From NCBI GenBank assembly GCA_035461305.1, contig DATHVN010000141.1:1-64000 (forward strand): 64,000 nt of DNA. Reading direction: 5' to 3'. How positions within the stretch are numbered: the stretch's first letter is position 1; every line of letters starts with the position of its first letter. Under the pieces are notes generated by a model, which was given only the letters and a program-made list of their open reading frames with translations, ran no database searches and was not told where the DNA came from. This stretch comes from Euzebyales bacterium. GTDB lineage: Bacteria > Actinomycetota > Nitriliruptoria > Euzebyales > JAHELV01. Shown piece after piece: positions 8,947-18,268 of this stretch. The position numbers and the translations under genes were made by a program.

Positions 8947-11900
8947 ATGCACGACACATTCCTCGACACGATGCGGCGGCGCGTCCTCGTTCTGGACGGG
9001 GCGATGGGCACGTCGCTGCAGCAGCAGGACCTGTCGACGGAGGACTTCGGCGGCCTCGACGGCTGCAACGAGGTGCTGGTGCGCACGCGTCCGGACATCG
9101 TCGCCGACGTCCACACCAGCTTCCTGACGACCGGCTGTGACGCCGTCGAGACCAACACGTTCGGCGGGGCGCCGTGGGTCCTCGACGAGTACGGCCTCGG
9201 CGACGACTGTGAGGAGCTGAACCACCGCGCGGCCGAGATCGCGGCGCAGGCGTGCGCCGACGTGCGCACCGGCCGTGACGCGGGGCCGTGGGTGATCGGC
9301 TCGATCGGGCCGGGGACCCGTTCCCCCACCCTGTCCCTCGCCAAGGATGAGACGGCGGCGGACCACATCTCCTACGACGCGGCCGTCGCCGGCTACGAGC
9401 GGCAGGCCCGCGGCCTGCTCGCGGGGGGCGCGCAGGTGCTGCTGGTGGAGACGTGCTACGACCTGCTGCAGGCGAAGGCGGCGATCTGGGCGAGCCATCA
9501 GGCCATGGACGCCGAGGGCGTGACGGTGCCGCTGCTGTGCGCCGTCACGATCGAGCAGGGACTCGGCACCATGCTGCTGGGCAGCGACATCAGCGCCGCC
9601 GTGACGGCACTGACCCCTATGGGCATTGACGCACTGGGCCTGAACTGCGCCACCGGGCCGGCCGACATGCGCGAGCCACTGCGGCACCTCTCGCGACACA
9701 GCCCGCTGCCGATCCTCATGATCCCCAACGCGGGGATCCCGCAGATGGTCGACGGCGAGCCGCACTACGCGCTCACCCCCAACGAACTCGCCGAGGCCCA
9801 CGCCGAATTCATCACCGACTTCGGGGTGCAGATCGTCGGTGGTTGCTGCGGGACGACGCCGGAGCACATGCAGCAGGTCGTCGAGCGCTGCCGGGCACTG
9901 ACCGCCGCCGAGCGCCACCCGACCGGCACACCGAGCGTCGCCTCGCTGTACAGCGCGGCAGCGCTGCACCAGGACACGTCGTTCCACATCATCGGCGAAC
10001 GGCTGAACGCCAACGGTTCCAAGAAGTTCCGCGAACTGCTGCTGGCAGAGGACTGGGACGGCATCACGGAGATGGCCAAGGACCAGGTCCGCAGCGGCGC
10101 CCACACGCTCGACGTCTGCATCGACTACGTGGGCCGGGACGGTGTCGCCGACATGGCGCAGGTCACCGACCGGCTCGCGACGCGCTCGACCCTGCCGCTC
10201 GTCCTCGACTCGACCGAGGTCGACGTCATCGCCGCCGGCCTGCGCAGGCTGGGGGGTCGGGCGGTCATCAACTCGGTCAACCTCGAGGACGGCCGCCGCA
10301 AGGCCGACCGGCTGTTCGGTCTGGCACGCCAGTTCGGCGCGGCGCTGGTCGCGCTGGCCATCGACGAGCGGGGCCAGGCGCGCACCGCCGACTGGAAGGT
10401 CGAGGTCTGCCGGAGGCTGGCCGACATCGCCGTGGACGACTTCGGCCTGTCGACCTCGGACCTGATCTTCGACACGCTGACGTTCCCGCTCGGATCGGGT
10501 CAGGAGGAGCTCCGGCAGGACGGCATGGCGACGCTCGAGGCGATCGAGCGCGTCAAGGAGGAGATCCCGGGGTGCCACACGGTGCTCGGCGTGTCCAACA
10601 TCAGCTTCGGGCTGTCACCCGCCGCGCGACAGACGCTGAACTCGGTGTTCCTGCATCAGGCCGTGCAGCGCGGGCTCGACGCCGCCATCGTGCACCCCGG
10701 AAAGATCCTGCCGTTGCACCAGATCGAGGAGGAGGCGCGCCGGTTGTGCGAGGACCTGGTCTTCGACCGGCGCTACGGCGACTACGACCCGCTCCACGGG
10801 CTGATGGCCCACTTCGAGGGCGTCACCGAGGCGCGGAGCGCCCGCGACGACGTCGAGTCCCTGCCTCTCGAGGAGCGCCTGCAGCGGCGGATCGTCGACG
10901 GTGACCGCGATGGGATGCCGGCCGACCTCGAAGCTGCAATGGCGGCCGACATCGCGGCGCTGGACATCATCAACACCCATCTGCTGGCCGGCATGAAGAC
11001 GGTCGGCGACCTGTTCGGCGCCGGGCAGATGCAGCTGCCGTTCGTCCTGCAGTCCGCCGAGACCATGAAGTCGGCCGTCCGCCACCTCGAGCCACACCTG
11101 GAGAAGGCCGACAGCCGCGGCAAGGCCCGCGTCGTGCTCGCGACCGTCAAGGGTGACGTGCACGACATCGGCAAGAACCTGGTCGACATCATCCTGACCA
11201 ACAACGGCTACGAGGTGCGCAATCTCGGCATCAAGCAGCCCATCGACGCGATCATCGACGCCGCCGAGCAGTTCTCGGCCGACGCGATCGGCCTCTCCGG
11301 CCTGCTCGTCAAGTCCACCGTCGTGATGCGGGACGACCTGGAGGAGCTGACGCGGCGCGGTCTGGACCACTACCCGATCATGCTGGGCGGTGCCGCACTG
11401 ACCCGGTCCTACGTCGAGGATGACCTGCGCGGCCGCTACACGGGACCGTTGTTCTACTGTCGCGACGCGTTCGCCGGGCTGTCGATCATGGACGAGCTGG
11501 TGAGCCACCACGCGGCCGGCGAGCCGCCGCCTGACTGGGGACGCGGAGCGCCGGACCAACCCGCACGCCCCAGTGCGCGACCCACCAGGGCCCGGACCCC
11601 GACCGGCGGCCGCTCCGCCGTCGCCACGGACGTGCCGGTGCCGATGCCACCCTTCTGGGGCACGCGGGTCCATCGCGGCGTCCCGCTGGACGAGATCCTG
11701 CCCCTGCTCAACACCACGGCGCTGTTCCGCAACCAGTGGGGCTTCGGCCGCGACGACACGGTCCCGGCCACCGCGGCCCTGCGCCAGACGCTCGAGCTCG
11801 CCCGCACCGAGTCGCTGCTCGCGCCGCAGGTCGTCTACGGCTACTTCGCGTGCAACGGCGACGGCGACGACGTCGTGATCTACGACGCCCCGGACTCGGA

Positions 11901-12405
11901 CACGGTCGTGGCGCGCTGGTCGTTCCCCCGCCAGTCGTCGTCGCGCCGCCTGTGCATCGCCGACTTCTTCCGCCCGGTCGACTCCGGTGAGCGCGACGTC
12001 ATCGCGCTGCAGTGTGTGACGGTGGGCGACCGTGTCACCCGGCGCGCATCCGAGTTGTTCGCCGCCGATCGCTACACCGAGTACCTGTATCTGCACGGTC
12101 TCGGCGTCGAGACGGCCGAGGCGCTGGCGGAGCACTGGCACGCGCGCGTCCGTGCCGAGCTCGACATCGCCGACGCCGATGCCGCCACGCCGCGCGAGCT
12201 GTTCAGGCAGGGCTACCAGGGGTCACGCTACTCGTTCGGCTACGCCGCGTGCCCCGACCTGGAGATGCGCGCGCCGCTGGTCGAGCTGCTCGGCGCCGAG
12301 CGGATCGGCGTCGTGCTGTCGGAGACCTTCCAGCTGCATCCGGAGCAGTCGACCGATGCGTTCGTCGTGCACCACCCTGAGGCTCGTTACTTCAACGCAC
12401 GCTAG
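8947..12405 (+). CDS. metH: cobalamin-dependent methionine synthase
   Basis: 1152 residues from the ATG at 8947. The frame is open back to 8761, but the added residues are unlike any MetH. In order: homocysteine-binding barrel with zinc ligands Cys234, Cys300 and Cys301; methyltetrahydrofolate barrel (HIIGERLNANGSKKFREL); cap helices; B12 domain with the DVHDIGKN motif, His739 being the lower cobalt ligand; and a C-terminal activation domain (RQGYQGSRYSFGYAACPDL) that binds S-adenosylmethionine for reductive reactivation. It transfers methyl from methyltetrahydrofolate to homocysteine. A Pro/Arg-rich linker before the activation domain is longer than usual. The 180-bp upstream spacer shows no recognisable cobalamin or SAM riboswitch. 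Confidence 0.96.
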   Translation: MHDTFLDTMRRRVLVLDGAMGTSLQQQDLSTEDFGGLDGCNEVLVRTRPDIVADVHTSFLTTGCDAVETNTFGGAPWVLDEYGLGDDCEELNHRAAEIAAQACADVRTGRDAGPWVIGSIGPGTRSPTLSLAKDETAADHISYDAAVAGYERQARGLLAGGAQVLLVETCYDLLQAKAAIWASHQAMDAEGVTVPLLCAVTIEQGLGTMLLGSDISAAVTALTPMGIDALGLNCATGPADMREPLRHLSRHSPLPILMIPNAGIPQMVDGEPHYALTPNELAEAHAEFITDFGVQIVGGCCGTTPEHMQQVVERCRALTAAERHPTGTPSVASLYSAAALHQDTSFHIIGERLNANGSKKFRELLLAEDWDGITEMAKDQVRSGAHTLDVCIDYVGRDGVADMAQVTDRLATRSTLPLVLDSTEVDVIAAGLRRLGGRAVINSVNLEDGRRKADRLFGLARQFGAALVALAIDERGQARTADWKVEVCRRLADIAVDDFGLSTSDLIFDTLTFPLGSGQEELRQDGMATLEAIERVKEEIPGCHTVLGVSNISFGLSPAARQTLNSVFLHQAVQRGLDAAIVHPGKILPLHQIEEEARRLCEDLVFDRRYGDYDPLHGLMAHFEGVTEARSARDDVESLPLEERLQRRIVDGDRDGMPADLEAAMAADIAALDIINTHLLAGMKTVGDLFGAGQMQLPFVLQSAETMKSAVRHLEPHLEKADSRGKARVVLATVKGDVHDIGKNLVDIILTNNGYEVRNLGIKQPIDAIIDAAEQFSADAIGLSGLLVKSTVVMRDDLEELTRRGLDHYPIMLGGAALTRSYVEDDLRGRYTGPLFYCRDAFAGLSIMDELVSHHAAGEPPPDWGRGAPDQPARPSARPTRARTPTGGRSAVATDVPVPMPPFWGTRVHRGVPLDEILPLLNTTALFRNQWGFGRDDTVPATAALRQTLELARTESLLAPQVVYGYFACNGDGDDVVIYDAPDSDTVVARWSFPRQSSSRRLCIADFFRPVDSGERDVIALQCVTVGDRVTRRASELFAADRYTEYLYLHGLGVETAEALAEHWHARVRAELDIADADAATPRELFRQGYQGSRYSFGYAACPDLEMRAPLVELLGAERIGVVLSETFQLHPEQSTDAFVVHHPEARYFNAR

Positions 12406-12665
12406 TGTCGTCGGGCAGGTTCCTGGGCAGTCTGGCCCGCACGTCCTCCGTCACCGCCGTCCGGACGCCCAGGAAAGTCTGCGGTGCCTGGTTCCGCAAA
12501 CGAACGGTTGCGCCAGCCGAAGTACTACTGAATCAACAGCTGGGGCAGGTAGTTCCTCTCCTTTGTCGCTATCTTTACGTCGTTGTGCTACCTTTTATTG
12601 CCACTGGATCTTTTGGCTGTCGCTGATCCGTCAGGAAGCGCCAACGAACGAAAGCATGATGACAC

Positions 12666-13238
12666 ATGGCAAGCACGCAGGAATCAGCAGTTCGTGACTA
12701 TCTCCTGTCGATCCGCAACCCCGGCGCACTACGTGACGAGGACGCCATCGCCTCGCTGAACGCGAAGCTCGAGGAGTCCACTGACGAGCTCGAGCGCCTG
12801 CAGCTGCGCCAGCAGCTGCTCGACATCGAGACCCCGTCGCTGGAGAGCTACGAGGACGCGTTCGTCGAGCACGCGCGTGCCTGGGCCGAGCGCACCGGCA
12901 TCAGTGCGGAGGCCTTCCTGGCCGAGGGCGTGCAGCCCGCCGTGCTGCGTCGCGCCGGATTCCGCGGTGTGTCGGGAGGCGGAAGACGCCGCGGTGGCAG
13001 CCGGTCGGCCTCGTCAGGGCGGACGTCCGCGCGGACCCGGGTGAGCGCTGATGAGGTCCGCGCCGCCATCCCGACCGGCACGTTCACCGTCAAGGACCTG
13101 CAGGAGCGCAGCGGCGCGTCGGCTGCGGTCGTCCGCAGGATCATCGCCGAGGAGGTCGAGGCCGGCGACGTCACAGATCAGGGCGCCGATCCCGACCACA
13201 GCGGGCCCGGACGCGCGCCGACCGTGTACAAGCGCTGA
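12666..13238 (+). CDS. uncharacterised basic/acidic two-part protein
   Basis: 190 residues. Residues 1-105 are helical and acidic with a heptad-like stretch (ASLNAKLEESTDELERLQLR). A Gly/Arg/Ser-rich linker follows (about 105-125). The C-terminal 65 residues look like a winged-helix or helix-turn-helix fold (GTFTVKDLQERSGASAAVVR), suggesting nucleic-acid binding. I do not recognise the family. The 260-bp spacer upstream is clearly more A/T-rich than its surroundings (around 12530-12615), so a promoter is likely there. Two further ATGs lie 7-10 bp upstream in other frames; the chosen start begins the helical domain. A strong hairpin follows the stop. Confidence 0.7.
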   Translation: MASTQESAVRDYLLSIRNPGALRDEDAIASLNAKLEESTDELERLQLRQQLLDIETPSLESYEDAFVEHARAWAERTGISAEAFLAEGVQPAVLRRAGFRGVSGGGRRRGGSRSASSGRTSARTRVSADEVRAAIPTGTFTVKDLQERSGASAAVVRRIIAEEVEAGDVTDQGADPDHSGPGRAPTVYKR

Positions 13239-13268
13239 CCGTCGCGTCGCGGACCCGGCACCGTCCTT

Positions 13269-13315
13269 GACGACGCCGCGCCCCTGTTGATTCCACGCAG
13301 GCGCGCGGCGTCGTC
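13269..13315. terminator. 13-bp stem hairpin after the winged-helix-like gene
   Basis: Arms 13269-13281 and 13303-13315 are perfectly complementary over 13 bp (GACGACGCCGCGC and its complement) around a 21-nt loop. The stem lies 30 bp beyond the stop codon of the preceding gene. No T-run follows, which is common for high-G+C actinobacterial terminators. Confidence 0.6.
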
Positions 13316-13555
13316 GCGTGTCCACGGTCAGCTGATCGCACAGGTTACGGTTCCTTCCTCACGACCAGCGACCGCCATTGTTGATCCAGCGGGTGTCGGT
13401 TACGTCACGCAACGGTGGGCGCCTGCGCACTATCCGGGCAACTTCGCGGGGCCTGGTTCCGCGAATGGCTGGCGGACCGGCTTCGCCCGGGCAGATACAT
13501 GTACGTTCGGCCAATGGATGCTGTCCGGCGTGGGCCGTCCTCCTAGGCTGGTGTC
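13316..13555. other. intergenic region, no gene seen
   Basis: With the hairpin, this belongs to a 317-bp gene-free stretch. Open frames crossing it have no coding-like codon usage. It probably carries the promoter of the membrane-anchored propeller gene that starts at 13556, but I cannot point to convincing -35/-10 boxes. Confidence 0.5.
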
Positions 13556-14734
13556 GTGACGGATGACGACCGTCCCGTGACGGCAGGCTGGGAGCAGCCG
13601 CCGCGCCCCGGTCGACGACGCTGGTGGCCGGTGGCCGCGACGGTCGCCGTCGTGGTCGGCGCCGCGGTGCTGGCGATGCCACGGGAGCGACCAGCGGGAC
13701 TCTCGGTCGGCCCGACGAGCGCGCCGGCCGATGCCACGCTGACCAATCCCGTCGATCCCCGCGACTTCGTCCCCGAGCGGTTCGCACCGATCGAGACGAC
13801 GACGCAGGCACCCGGCTCCGGACCACTGCTGCCCGGACCGCCCGCGGGGCTGACGATCATCGCCGCGGACGACAACGGCCTGTACCTGCTCGACAGCGAC
13901 GCCGGCGATCTGCGCAGGATCGCCGTGCGCCACCCCGCGCCGGCGTCACTGTCCGAGACTCTGTTCGTCGTCGGAGACGACATCGTGGTCGACGCTGACA
14001 ACAACGTCGTCCTCCTGCCGCGCACGTCGGTGCGCCCCACGCGGATCGCCGCCGGCCACCGCGCCGTCCCGACCGTCGACGACGGCTCAGTGTGGGTGTT
14101 CGACAGCGTCACTCCGTTCGTCACCGGCACAGCCAGCCGGATCGGTCTCGACGGCACGGTGCTGAACCAGGTCCAGCTGCCCGCGATCGCCGAGCCGCTG
14201 GTGGGCACCGCTGACGGCCTGGTGGTCGGCACGCCGGGCGCGATCACATTCGTCGCCGCAGACGGGCAGCGACGCCTGCTCGCGCGCGGCATGGCCGTCG
14301 CGTCGGACGGCCGCCGGCTCGCGTGGCTGCAATGCGCCGACGACCTGTCCTGCGCGGTCAACATCGGAACGGTCGACGACCCCGACCAGGTGCGGACGGC
14401 GCTGGACCCGGCGGTGCTGCCGGCGGGGTTCTTCGGTCTGCCGACAGGTGCCTTCTCACCGGACGGACGCTGGCTCGCGCTGCCGCTGTACCAGAGCAGC
14501 CGCGGGCTGGGGGACGCGACTGTCTCGGTCATCGACACCACGACCGGCACAGAGGCCTACCGGGCAAAGGGATCGGCGCGGACGCCGTTCAACACGCCGC
14601 TGGCGTGGTCGCCCGACAGCAGGTGGCTGATCTTCGTGTCCGAATCCGACCTGCGCGCGTGGCGAGCCGGCCAGCGACAGGCGACGACGATCGACGTCGG
14701 CCTACCCGGCATCAGGGCCCTGGCCGTGCGGTGA
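13556..14734 (+). CDS. membrane-anchored beta-propeller-like protein
   Basis: 392 residues, GTG start. A Pro/Arg-rich cytoplasmic N-terminus (about 25 residues) is followed by one hydrophobic segment (WWPVAATVAVVVGAAVLAM) and a long extracytoplasmic domain after an Ala/Thr/Pro linker. The domain has repeated blades with patterns such as GLYLLDSDAGDLRRI and GAFSPDGRWLALPLY, and later AWSPDSRWLIFVSE, which resemble TolB/PD40 or WD40-like propeller blades. Propellers of this kind usually bind proteins or glycans. No enzyme motif is visible. It converges with pckA across 57 bp. Confidence 0.7.
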   Translation: MTDDDRPVTAGWEQPPRPGRRRWWPVAATVAVVVGAAVLAMPRERPAGLSVGPTSAPADATLTNPVDPRDFVPERFAPIETTTQAPGSGPLLPGPPAGLTIIAADDNGLYLLDSDAGDLRRIAVRHPAPASLSETLFVVGDDIVVDADNNVVLLPRTSVRPTRIAAGHRAVPTVDDGSVWVFDSVTPFVTGTASRIGLDGTVLNQVQLPAIAEPLVGTADGLVVGTPGAITFVAADGQRRLLARGMAVASDGRRLAWLQCADDLSCAVNIGTVDDPDQVRTALDPAVLPAGFFGLPTGAFSPDGRWLALPLYQSSRGLGDATVSVIDTTTGTEAYRAKGSARTPFNTPLAWSPDSRWLIFVSESDLRAWRAGQRQATTIDVGLPGIRALAVR

Positions 14735-14791
14735 TGAGGGAGCACGCGGACGGGCGTGCACCTGCCGCCCGCGCGCCTGGCTGCGTTTGGA

Positions 14792-16336
14792 TCAGCCCAG
14801 GGCGGCCCGGATCGTCTCGTCGAGCCCGGCATGCTGCTCGAGGTACGCGGAGCGCTCCCGCTTGAGCTGACCGACGCGGGCCGTGTAGGCCTCCTCGCGA
14901 CCCTGCCTGGAGTACCGCAGCCGCGGGTTGAGCAGCGCGTCGTCGTCGATGCCGGGGACCTCCTCGGCGGTCCAGTAGCCGAAGTCGGGGTCGGGCGCCC
15001 AGCGGATCGTGTCCTCCGCGATCGCCTTGACGATCGCCGAGGAGTGCACGATCTCGACGGGCGTGCCACCCTCCGGGTCGTCAGCACCGCCGATCTCGCC
15101 GGTGTTCAGCACGTACACGCCGAAGTCGTAGTCCATCGATTCGATGAGCTGGCCGAGGCGGTTGCCCTGCATGTAGTCGTGCTGCAGGAAGAACGGGTTC
15201 GTGCCGGGCACGCGAAGAGCCTTGCCCGCCTCCGCCGCGCCACCGGCCGATGTCCCACGGGTCTCCCCGAGCATGAAGTACGCCACCGCCTGGTCGATCG
15301 AGGTCATACGCGTGACGGCAGGCACGATGTCATCGTTGCGGTTGAGGATCAGCAGGAAGTCGGCACGGCCGAGCTTGCGCGGATCGAAGTGGGGGATGTC
15401 GGCCAGCCCGAAGGTCCCACGCCCGTTCTTCGTGTGGCTCGCGTCGGCGAAGTCGACCGACCCGTCGTCGGCGACGGCCACGTTCTCGAGCCAGCTGCGC
15501 TCAGTCGTCAGCGCCCGGTGGATCGTGGGCTCGTACTCGGGGTCGAGACTGAACGTCTTTGCGAAGCACCCGTTCTCGGTCGAGTGGACGGCGCCCCCCG
15601 GCGCGAGGGCCACGAAGTCGTCCTGGACCGGCAGGGACTGGTTCTGCCGGGTGAACGTGGTGGTCGTCTTCCCCGTGCCCGACAGGCCGACGATCAGCGC
15701 GACGCGGTCGCCGTCGGGCGTCGGGATGACCTTGGCGCCGGAGTGCATCGCCAGGCCGCCGCGCCGGTACGCCCACTCGTTCCACATCCGCAGCGAGCCC
15801 ATCTTGGACTCGCCGAAGTAGTCCGCCCCGCTCACGCGCGTCACCCAGTGCTCCAGGTCGATCGCGATCACGCGGTCGTCGGGGTAATCCGGCGTCGGCA
15901 TCCTGGGTGTGTAGATGACCGTGAACGCCTCCGCGGTGTCCCAGTCCGCATCGGGCGGGAAGTACAGCTGCTGTTGCATTGCGGGGATGTTGGCGGCGGT
16001 GCGCTCAATGAACAGCTGCGCGGGGACGCGGAACGGTGAGCCCTCAGGCCCGATGTATCCGCGGACGTGGATCATGTCGCACCCGGCGATGTGCGCGTCC
16101 TGCGCCTCGGCCAGGGCATCGTAGGCGACACGGGACATCGTCTGCTTGGAGGTGACCTCCGGCTCATCGGTCACGATGAAGGTCGATCCCGCGGAGCGAG
16201 CGGTGACCCGCGTCTGGACGCTGTAGTTGCCGTAGTGGGTCAGTGTCGCGTTCGTCATCTGGTCGACCCACGATCGCAACTGCTGCTGGGTCGGGTCCTC
16301 AGTGACGCTGCGCGCGGCTGGCAGGTCGATCGACAT
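14792..16336 (-). CDS. pckA: phosphoenolpyruvate carboxykinase (ATP)
   Basis: 514 residues from the ATG at 16336, which has an excellent Shine-Dalgarno (AGGAGG, 7 bp upstream). The kinase P-loop GLSGTGKTTTTF, the substrate-binding RGYIGPEG region and the metal-binding stretch MHSGAKVIP are present. The enzyme converts oxaloacetate and ATP to phosphoenolpyruvate and CO2, the first committed step of gluconeogenesis. A GTGAACCGGTTCAC palindrome 20 bp upstream of the start suggests carbon-source control by a LacI/GalR-type repressor. PEP synthase (41771-44167) in the same window would provide a second gluconeogenic entry from pyruvate. Confidence 0.94.
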   Translation of the reverse strand: MSIDLPAARSVTEDPTQQQLRSWVDQMTNATLTHYGNYSVQTRVTARSAGSTFIVTDEPEVTSKQTMSRVAYDALAEAQDAHIAGCDMIHVRGYIGPEGSPFRVPAQLFIERTAANIPAMQQQLYFPPDADWDTAEAFTVIYTPRMPTPDYPDDRVIAIDLEHWVTRVSGADYFGESKMGSLRMWNEWAYRRGGLAMHSGAKVIPTPDGDRVALIVGLSGTGKTTTTFTRQNQSLPVQDDFVALAPGGAVHSTENGCFAKTFSLDPEYEPTIHRALTTERSWLENVAVADDGSVDFADASHTKNGRGTFGLADIPHFDPRKLGRADFLLILNRNDDIVPAVTRMTSIDQAVAYFMLGETRGTSAGGAAEAGKALRVPGTNPFFLQHDYMQGNRLGQLIESMDYDFGVYVLNTGEIGGADDPEGGTPVEIVHSSAIVKAIAEDTIRWAPDPDFGYWTAEEVPGIDDDALLNPRLRYSRQGREEAYTARVGQLKRERSAYLEQHAGLDETIRAALG

Positions 16337-16356
16337 GCCGTCGCCTCCTGTGCTCG

Positions 16357-16370
16357 TGAACCGGTTCACT
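16357..16370. promoter_or_regulatory. LacI/GalR-type operator candidate upstream of pckA
   Basis: GTGAACCGGTTCAC is a perfect 14-bp palindrome with a central CG step, the form typical of LacI/GalR-family operators. It lies 20 bp before the pckA start, within the leader or just downstream of the promoter, where binding would block transcription. Confidence 0.5.
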
Positions 16371-16468
16371 ACTTCGGAAAGCCCAAGGATTCCCACGTCT
16401 CGCATCCGCAACCGTCGCAGCACACCCGCGTGGTCACGCAGGTCGCCCGCTCGCCGCCCTCTCGACGC

Positions 16469-17362
16469 TCACGGGGACCGTCCCACATAGCGGCCCTGCT
16501 GACGGCCGAAGAGCCAACGGCCGTCGCGCCACACGTAGATCGCAGATGACCACTGCTGCGGTGGGAGGCCGTCGTCCCTGCAGATGGCCGCGATCGTGGC
16601 GCCGTCCTCATCGACCTCCTCGACGAGGGCGCCGGTGATGCCGACCGTGTTCGCGTTGTTGTAGCACCCGCCCGACATCCGCATCCGGGCCAGGGCCCCG
16701 TCGCGGTACGACCAGATCGTCAGGCTCTCACCCTGGGTGGCGACCCACTGCCGCGTGTAGACCTCGGGCCGGCCGTCACCGGTCAGGTCCCTGACCCGGA
16801 GCTCGACCAGGCGGTCCGCTGCGGGGCCCGAATGCGCCTCCATGGGCGTCCACCTGCCGTCGACGACCTGCTCCACGCGCGTCTCCGTCTGGTCGCGCAC
16901 AATGGCAGCCCACACGCGCTCGTTCACCCCGTCGCCGTCGAGGTCCACCTGCACGACGTGCACGTCCCTGGGCGTCGAGCTCACCGTGATCGTCGGCACG
17001 CGCCCGGGATCGTCAGGGCTGAACAGGCCGCGACCGTCCTCGCGACCGGGCATCGCGCCTCCCGTGCCACCGGCATCGTCAGCGATGCCCGTGCCGCCGT
17101 CGCCGGCCGTGCCGGTGGTCGGCGCGTCACCGTCGACGGCCGACTCGCTGTCGGCGGCGGTGTCGCCGTCGCCGTCGACGTCCTGTCCGGCGGGTGTCGA
17201 GCCCAGCTCGTCCGGCGCCACGGGCACCGTGGTACCTGTCGCCGCCTCCGATGCCGGTGCGGGGGCCGACAGCGACTGCACATCCCGGGTGTTGACCACG
17301 TACAGCACCCCCAGAGTCCCGAGGATGAGGACGGTCAGGCCGATCATCACGCCGGTCGACAT
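16469..17362 (-). CDS. membrane-anchored protein with FG-GAP/EF-type calcium motifs
   Basis: About 297 residues from the ATG at 17362; a GTG at 17404 in the same frame is possible and would overlap the upstream gene by 11 bp. The N-terminus is one hydrophobic helix (MIGLTVLILGTLGVLYVV) followed by an Asp/Gly/Thr-rich linker (about residues 35-100). The C-terminal half has two DxDGDG-like loops, VDLDGDGVNERVW and DLTGDGRPEVY, as in FG-GAP/VCBS repeats, then a Trp-rich end (YVWRDGRWLFGRQQ). It probably sits outside the membrane and binds calcium. The function is unknown. It is likely co-transcribed with the MBL-fold gene directly upstream. Confidence 0.7.
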   Translation of the reverse strand: MSTGVMIGLTVLILGTLGVLYVVNTRDVQSLSAPAPASEAATGTTVPVAPDELGSTPAGQDVDGDGDTAADSESAVDGDAPTTGTAGDGGTGIADDAGGTGGAMPGREDGRGLFSPDDPGRVPTITVSSTPRDVHVVQVDLDGDGVNERVWAAIVRDQTETRVEQVVDGRWTPMEAHSGPAADRLVELRVRDLTGDGRPEVYTRQWVATQGESLTIWSYRDGALARMRMSGGCYNNANTVGITGALVEEVDEDGATIAAICRDDGLPPQQWSSAIYVWRDGRWLFGRQQGRYVGRSP

Positions 17363-17393
17363 GGGATCGGACGTGTCCACCGTCGCCGGCCGC

Positions 17394-18218
17394 CTACGCG
17401 CCACGCCAGCCACCCCCGTCGCGCACGACGCGACCGCCGCGCTCGAGATCGGCGAGGTGCGCCTTGACACTGCGGGCGGCCGCCGAGCGGAGCCCGCCGG
17501 GAAGGTCGGGATACACGACCGCGACGATCGCATCGACGGTGACGGGCGCGTCAGCCACTGCGGCGGTGATCTGTCGCGTGCGCTCCCGCCGGTGCGCGAG
17601 GAGGGCGTCGATGCGGGCCGCCGGATCGTCGATGACCTCGCCATGGCCCGGGTACAGCACCAGTGGGTGCAACGCGCGCAGCGCTCGCAGCGATGCGAGG
17701 TACTGCCCCAGCTCGCCGTCCGGCCACGCGATGACCGTCGTGCCCTCGCCCAGCACGTGGTCACCGGTCAGCACGGCTCCGGTCGCCGGCACCTGGAGGC
17801 ACAGGTGGTCCGCCGTGTGCCCGGGGTGGTGGTGCGCGACGACTTCGACCGTGCCCGCGACGACCGTGTCGCCGTCGCTGAGCGCGTGCGTGCCTGCGAT
17901 GCGCGCGGGATCGAACGCCAGCGCGTCGACGCCCCACTCGACGGCCCAGCCGACCGCCTCGGCGTGATCGGGATGGTGATGGGTGATGACCATGCCGGTG
18001 ATCTGTCCCCGGCGATCAGCGGCCGCGGCCTCGATCGCACGCCGGTGGTCGGGCAGGGTGGGACCGGGATCGACGACCACGAGGTCGCCGTCCGTGGGAT
18101 CGCCGATGAGGTAGGTGTTGGTGCCGGTCAGCGTCATGTGGGACGGGTTGGCAGCCCGCACCCGCGTCGTGATCGCGTCGAGCGACTGCACCGCACCCCG
18201 GTCGCCGACATCTGTCAT
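17394..18218 (-). CDS. MBL-fold metallo-hydrolase (beta-lactamase-like, Rv3677c/LACTB2 type)
   Basis: 274 residues from the ATG at 18218. The dinuclear zinc motif HHHPDHAE is followed by AHHHPGHTADH and a late YPGHGE, the standard series of metal ligands. The C-terminus is a winged-helix-like segment (RSAAARSVKAHLADLERGGRV), as in LACTB2-like proteins and in M. tuberculosis Rv3677c, which lies next to the RidA-type gene in that genome. Members hydrolyse esters, thioesters or RNA; the substrate here is not evident. It is divergent from selA, with a 50-bp spacer, and overlaps or abuts the calcium-motif gene downstream. Confidence 0.88.
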   Translation of the reverse strand: MTDVGDRGAVQSLDAITTRVRAANPSHMTLTGTNTYLIGDPTDGDLVVVDPGPTLPDHRRAIEAAAADRRGQITGMVITHHHPDHAEAVGWAVEWGVDALAFDPARIAGTHALSDGDTVVAGTVEVVAHHHPGHTADHLCLQVPATGAVLTGDHVLGEGTTVIAWPDGELGQYLASLRALRALHPLVLYPGHGEVIDDPAARIDALLAHRRERTRQITAAVADAPVTVDAIVAVVYPDLPGGLRSAAARSVKAHLADLERGGRVVRDGGGWRGA

Positions 18219-18268
18219 GCTGGCAATCGTAGGGCGATGACCCCCCGACAAAACATCCAGAGAGCGGC

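Noticed and set aside
12032-12697. 221-codon plus-strand frame overlapping the end of metH
   Set aside because: It is a shadow of metH in another frame running into the A/T-rich spacer and has no domain or start signal.
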